Positions 5,421-8,253 of a DNA stretch of 8,253 bases are shown one piece after another. The position numbers and the translations under genes are program-made. How positions within the stretch are numbered: position 1 is the first letter of the stretch; each line of letters starts with the position of its first letter. The notes under the pieces were generated by a model. It searched no databases, was not told the DNA's origin, and saw nothing but the letters and a program-made list of their open reading frames with translations. The stretch comes from an uncultured Clostridia bacterium. Its GTDB lineage: Bacteria; Bacillota; Clostridia; Christensenellales; UBA1242. The stretch is taken from NCBI GenBank assembly GCA_944381255.1, contig CALWKL010000086.1, positions 1 through 8,253 on the forward strand. The letters run 5' to 3'.

Positions 5421-8253
5421 ATGTTTGAATTAAAAAATTTCGACGCAATAAAAATCGGTATAGCTTCACCAGAAAAAATTCGTGAGTGGTCTCATGGTGA
5501 AGTTACTAAACCAGAAACAATAAATTATCGTACCTTGAAGCCTGAAATAAACGGCTTGTTTTGTGAGCGCATTTTCGGACCAAAAAAGGACTTTGAGTGC
5601 CACTGTGGTAAGTACAAACGAGTAAGGTACAAGGGACACCATTGTGAAAAGTGTGGTGTAGAGATTACTCGTAGTAAAGTCCGTAGAGAGCGTATGGGAC
5701 ATATCGAACTTGCTACTCCAGTTAGCCATATCTGGTTTGTTCGTGGTGGTAGTAGTAAGGTCGGTAGTATCCTAGATATGACTAGCAAAAATTTGGAGCA
5801 AGTGCTTTACTATGCTAGTTATATCGTACTTGACCCAGGTATTACTGAATTTGAGAAAAAACAGATTATCACTGACAAAGAATATCGTGATGCTGTAGAA
5901 AAGTACGGAGCTTCTGCCTTCCGTGTAGGTATGGGTGGTGAAGCAATCCGTGAATTGCTATCCGAGATTGACCTAGAGAAAGAAAGCGTCGAACTAAAAG
6001 ATATCGTCGCTAATTCAAAAGGTGCTCGCAAACTCAAGGCAATCAAAAAGCTAGAGACAGTAGAAGCATTCTTAAAGAGTGGTAACAACCCTCGTTGGAT
6101 GATTCTAGATGTTTTGCCAGTATTACCGCCAGAATTGCGTCCTATGATTCAATTGGAAGGTGGTAGGTTTGCTGCTAGTGATTTGAATGATTTGTACCGT
6201 AGAGTAATCAACAGAAATAACCGTTTGAAGAAACTTATTGATTTGGCTGCGCCTGATGTAATCATTCGTAATGAAAAGCGTATGCTTCAAGAAGCTGTAG
6301 ATGCTTTGATTGATAATGGTAAACGTGGTAAACCTGTGTTAGGTGCAAAACAGCGTGAGTTGAAGTCTTTGACTGCAATGATTAGAGGTAAACAAGGTCG
6401 TTTCCGTCAAAACTTGCTCGGTAAGCGTGTAGACTATTCTGGTCGTTCTGTAATCGTCGTAGGTCCAGAACTTAAATTGTATCAATGTGGTGTGCCAAAA
6501 GAAATGGCGCTAGAACTATTCAAGCCTTTCGTAATGCGCAAATTGGTAGAGTTAAACTTTACTCAGAATGTAAAGAGTGCAAAGCGTATGGTGGAAAATG
6601 AGCGTCCTGAAGTTTGGGATATTCTAGAAGATGTCATAAAAGACCACCCTGTAATTCTTGACCGTGCGCCTACATTGCACCGTCTATCTTTGCAGGCTTT
6701 CGAACCTGTACTGGTAGAGGGTAGAGCTATAAAGTTGCACCCACTAGTTTGTCAAGGATATAACGCTGACTTCGATGGTGATACTATGGCTATACATGTG
6801 CCTCTATCTATCGAAGCCCGTACCGAAGCTCGTATGCTGATGCTTGCAAGTAACAACATTTTGAAGCCTGCATCTGGTTTGCCAGTAGTTGAGCCTCAAC
6901 AAGATATCATCTTGGGTATCTACTATATGACTATAGAGAACCCTGATGAGAAGGGTGCTGGTTCAATGTTTATTAGCGAAGATGAGGCTATAATGGCTTA
7001 TCAAAATGGCTATGTGCATGTAGAGGCTCCTATTCAAGTACGCCGTACTGCTACTATCGATGGACAAACTGTTACAAAACGTATACCTACTACTGTTGGT
7101 AGAATTTTGTTTAACCGTTGTATCCCTCAATGCATTGGTATTGTAGAGCGTAAAAAACCAGAGGACTATCTTGAATATGAGGTAAACTATACCGTTACAA
7201 AAGGTAAGATGGCTGAAATAGTCGCTCAAACTTATTTTTCACTCGGTACTACCGAAACTGCAAAAATGCTTGATAAGGTAAAGGCTTTTGGTTATAAATA
7301 TTCAACATTGAGTTCTATTACAATCAATATTTATGATATGCTTGTGCCAGATGAGAAGAAGAAGATAATTGCTGAGCATCAAGCGCAATCTCAACAAAAC
7401 GAGAAGTTGTATACTCGTGGATTGATTACTCGTGATGAAAAAGTAAACAAAAACATCGAGTTATGGAACGAAGCTACAGCACAAGTTAAATCTACCGTGG
7501 TAGGAAACTTAGGTACATTCAACTGTCTAAAGATGATTGTAGCATCTAAGGCCCGTGGTAGTGATGACCAGGTAAACCAGCTCTGTGGTATCCGTGGTAT
7601 TATGGCTACTACTTCTGGTAGTAAAATTGATGTACCTATTCTATCTTGCTTCCGTGATGGATTGAGCCCAATCGAATACTTCATCTCTGCTCGTGGTGGT
7701 CGTAAAGGTCTAGCCGATACAGCGCTACACACTGCAGATGCAGGTTATCTAACACGTAGGCTTGTAGATATTGCGCACGGAGTAGTGGTAACAGAAGATG
7801 ACTGTTTTGCTTCTTTAGGGGAATCTCCAAAGGGTATCACCGTTAGTGATTTGCGTAATGGCGACCATATTATAGAGACTCTCGAGGGTAGAATTAAAGG
7901 TCGTGTAACTGTTGACCCTATTATCGACCCAGCAACTGGTGAGGTTATCCTAGGTGCAAATGAATTGATTACCCCAGAAATTGCTCAGAGAGTAGTGGCT
8001 GCAGGAATAAAAGAGGTAACTATCCGTACTCTATTGACATGTAAATGTAAGCAGGGTGTATGTGCAAAATGTTATGGGCGTGATATGGTAAGTACAGGGC
8101 TTGTAGAAGTCGGTGAGGCTGTAGGTATTATAGCCGCTCAATCAATCGGTGAGCCTGGTACACAGGTAACGATGCGTACCTTCCACTCTGGTGGTGTAGC
8201 ATCAGTAAAGGATATTACTCAAGGTTTGCCTCGAGTTGAAGAATTGTTTGAGA
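5421..8253 (+). CDS. rpoC: DNA-directed RNA polymerase subunit beta' (3' partial)
   Basis: The frame stays open to the right edge, giving 944 residues of a protein usually near 1200. Beta' carries the catalytic magnesium site and forms the clamp and bridge helix. Visible in order: first zinc site C60, C62, C75, C78; clamp with the sigma-binding helices (DLNDLYRRVINRNNRL from about 254); switch-2 segment GKQGRFRQNLLGKRVDYSGR; HRLSLQAFEPVL; catalytic NADFDGD with D450, D452, D454; F-loop segment near 705-730; bridge helix from about 750 (YFISARGGRKGLADTAL); second zinc site C795, C874, C881, C884; and the trigger loop with Q915, M918, R919 and H922. No SI3 insertion follows the trigger loop, the Gram-positive form. 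Unusual residues: T455 replaces the Gln that normally follows the aspartate triad, R758 replaces the bridge-helix His (E. coli H777), and IVASKARG replaces the usual MADSGARG. The C-terminal domains lie beyond the window. Confidence 0.98.
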   Translation, partial: MFELKNFDAIKIGIASPEKIREWSHGEVTKPETINYRTLKPEINGLFCERIFGPKKDFECHCGKYKRVRYKGHHCEKCGVEITRSKVRRERMGHIELATPVSHIWFVRGGSSKVGSILDMTSKNLEQVLYYASYIVLDPGITEFEKKQIITDKEYRDAVEKYGASAFRVGMGGEAIRELLSEIDLEKESVELKDIVANSKGARKLKAIKKLETVEAFLKSGNNPRWMILDVLPVLPPELRPMIQLEGGRFAASDLNDLYRRVINRNNRLKKLIDLAAPDVIIRNEKRMLQEAVDALIDNGKRGKPVLGAKQRELKSLTAMIRGKQGRFRQNLLGKRVDYSGRSVIVVGPELKLYQCGVPKEMALELFKPFVMRKLVELNFTQNVKSAKRMVENERPEVWDILEDVIKDHPVILDRAPTLHRLSLQAFEPVLVEGRAIKLHPLVCQGYNADFDGDTMAIHVPLSIEARTEARMLMLASNNILKPASGLPVVEPQQDIILGIYYMTIENPDEKGAGSMFISEDEAIMAYQNGYVHVEAPIQVRRTATIDGQTVTKRIPTTVGRILFNRCIPQCIGIVERKKPEDYLEYEVNYTVTKGKMAEIVAQTYFSLGTTETAKMLDKVKAFGYKYSTLSSITINIYDMLVPDEKKKIIAEHQAQSQQNEKLYTRGLITRDEKVNKNIELWNEATAQVKSTVVGNLGTFNCLKMIVASKARGSDDQVNQLCGIRGIMATTSGSKIDVPILSCFRDGLSPIEYFISARGGRKGLADTALHTADAGYLTRRLVDIAHGVVVTEDDCFASLGESPKGITVSDLRNGDHIIETLEGRIKGRVTVDPIIDPATGEVILGANELITPEIAQRVVAAGIKEVTIRTLLTCKCKQGVCAKCYGRDMVSTGLVEVGEAVGIIAAQSIGEPGTQVTMRTFHSGGVASVKDITQGLPRVEELFE

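Noticed and set aside
5466..7732. Minus-strand open frames of 87-113 codons within rpoC
   Set aside because: They lie opposite the conserved beta' coding sequence and have no start signals or recognisable domains.

Overview
The window is AT-rich bacterial DNA that most resembles a Bacillota (Firmicutes, Clostridia-like) genome. The start of the RpoC protein and the Gram-positive RpoC architecture point there: its trigger loop runs straight into the DITQGLPRVEEL segment with no large SI3 insertion. Shine-Dalgarno sites are strong (AAGGAG), and TGG is used for Trp with TAA as stop, so the standard bacterial code fits. I cannot name a genus.

Layout: (1) Positions 1-186 are the last 61 codons of a rightward gene that looks like the C-terminus of a TtcA/TilS-type PP-loop tRNA-thiolation enzyme. 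(2) A symmetric hairpin at about 228-263 serves as a bidirectional terminator between this gene and the next, which converges on it. (3) Positions 301-1011 on the minus strand encode a four-helix membrane protein of DUF2798 type with a long hydrophilic tail. (4) Positions 1012-1679 are a 668-base non-coding region between two divergent genes. It holds a leftward promoter and leader with two hairpins, an isolated inverted repeat, a near-perfect sigma-A promoter for rpoB, a ~260-nt rpoB leader with a 5' UUCG hairpin and an internal terminator-like attenuator, and a possible antisense promoter just upstream of rpoB. (5) rpoB (1680-5405) is followed after 15 bases by rpoC (5421 to beyond the right edge), an operon for the beta and beta' subunits of RNA polymerase.

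The two RNA polymerase genes appear intact, but several normally near-invariant active-centre residues differ. In beta, six positions matching known rifampicin contacts are changed (E. coli numbering Q510P, F514S, H526Q, R529K, L533V, N568S), which predicts intrinsic rifamycin insensitivity. In beta', the catalytic NADFDGD motif is followed by Thr instead of the usual Gln, and the bridge helix and the neighbouring MADSGARG-like segment also deviate. rpoB is not preceded by rplL here; it has its own promoter and leader, so expression control differs from the classical rplKAJL-rpoBC cluster. I see no mobile element, CRISPR array, tRNA or rRNA.
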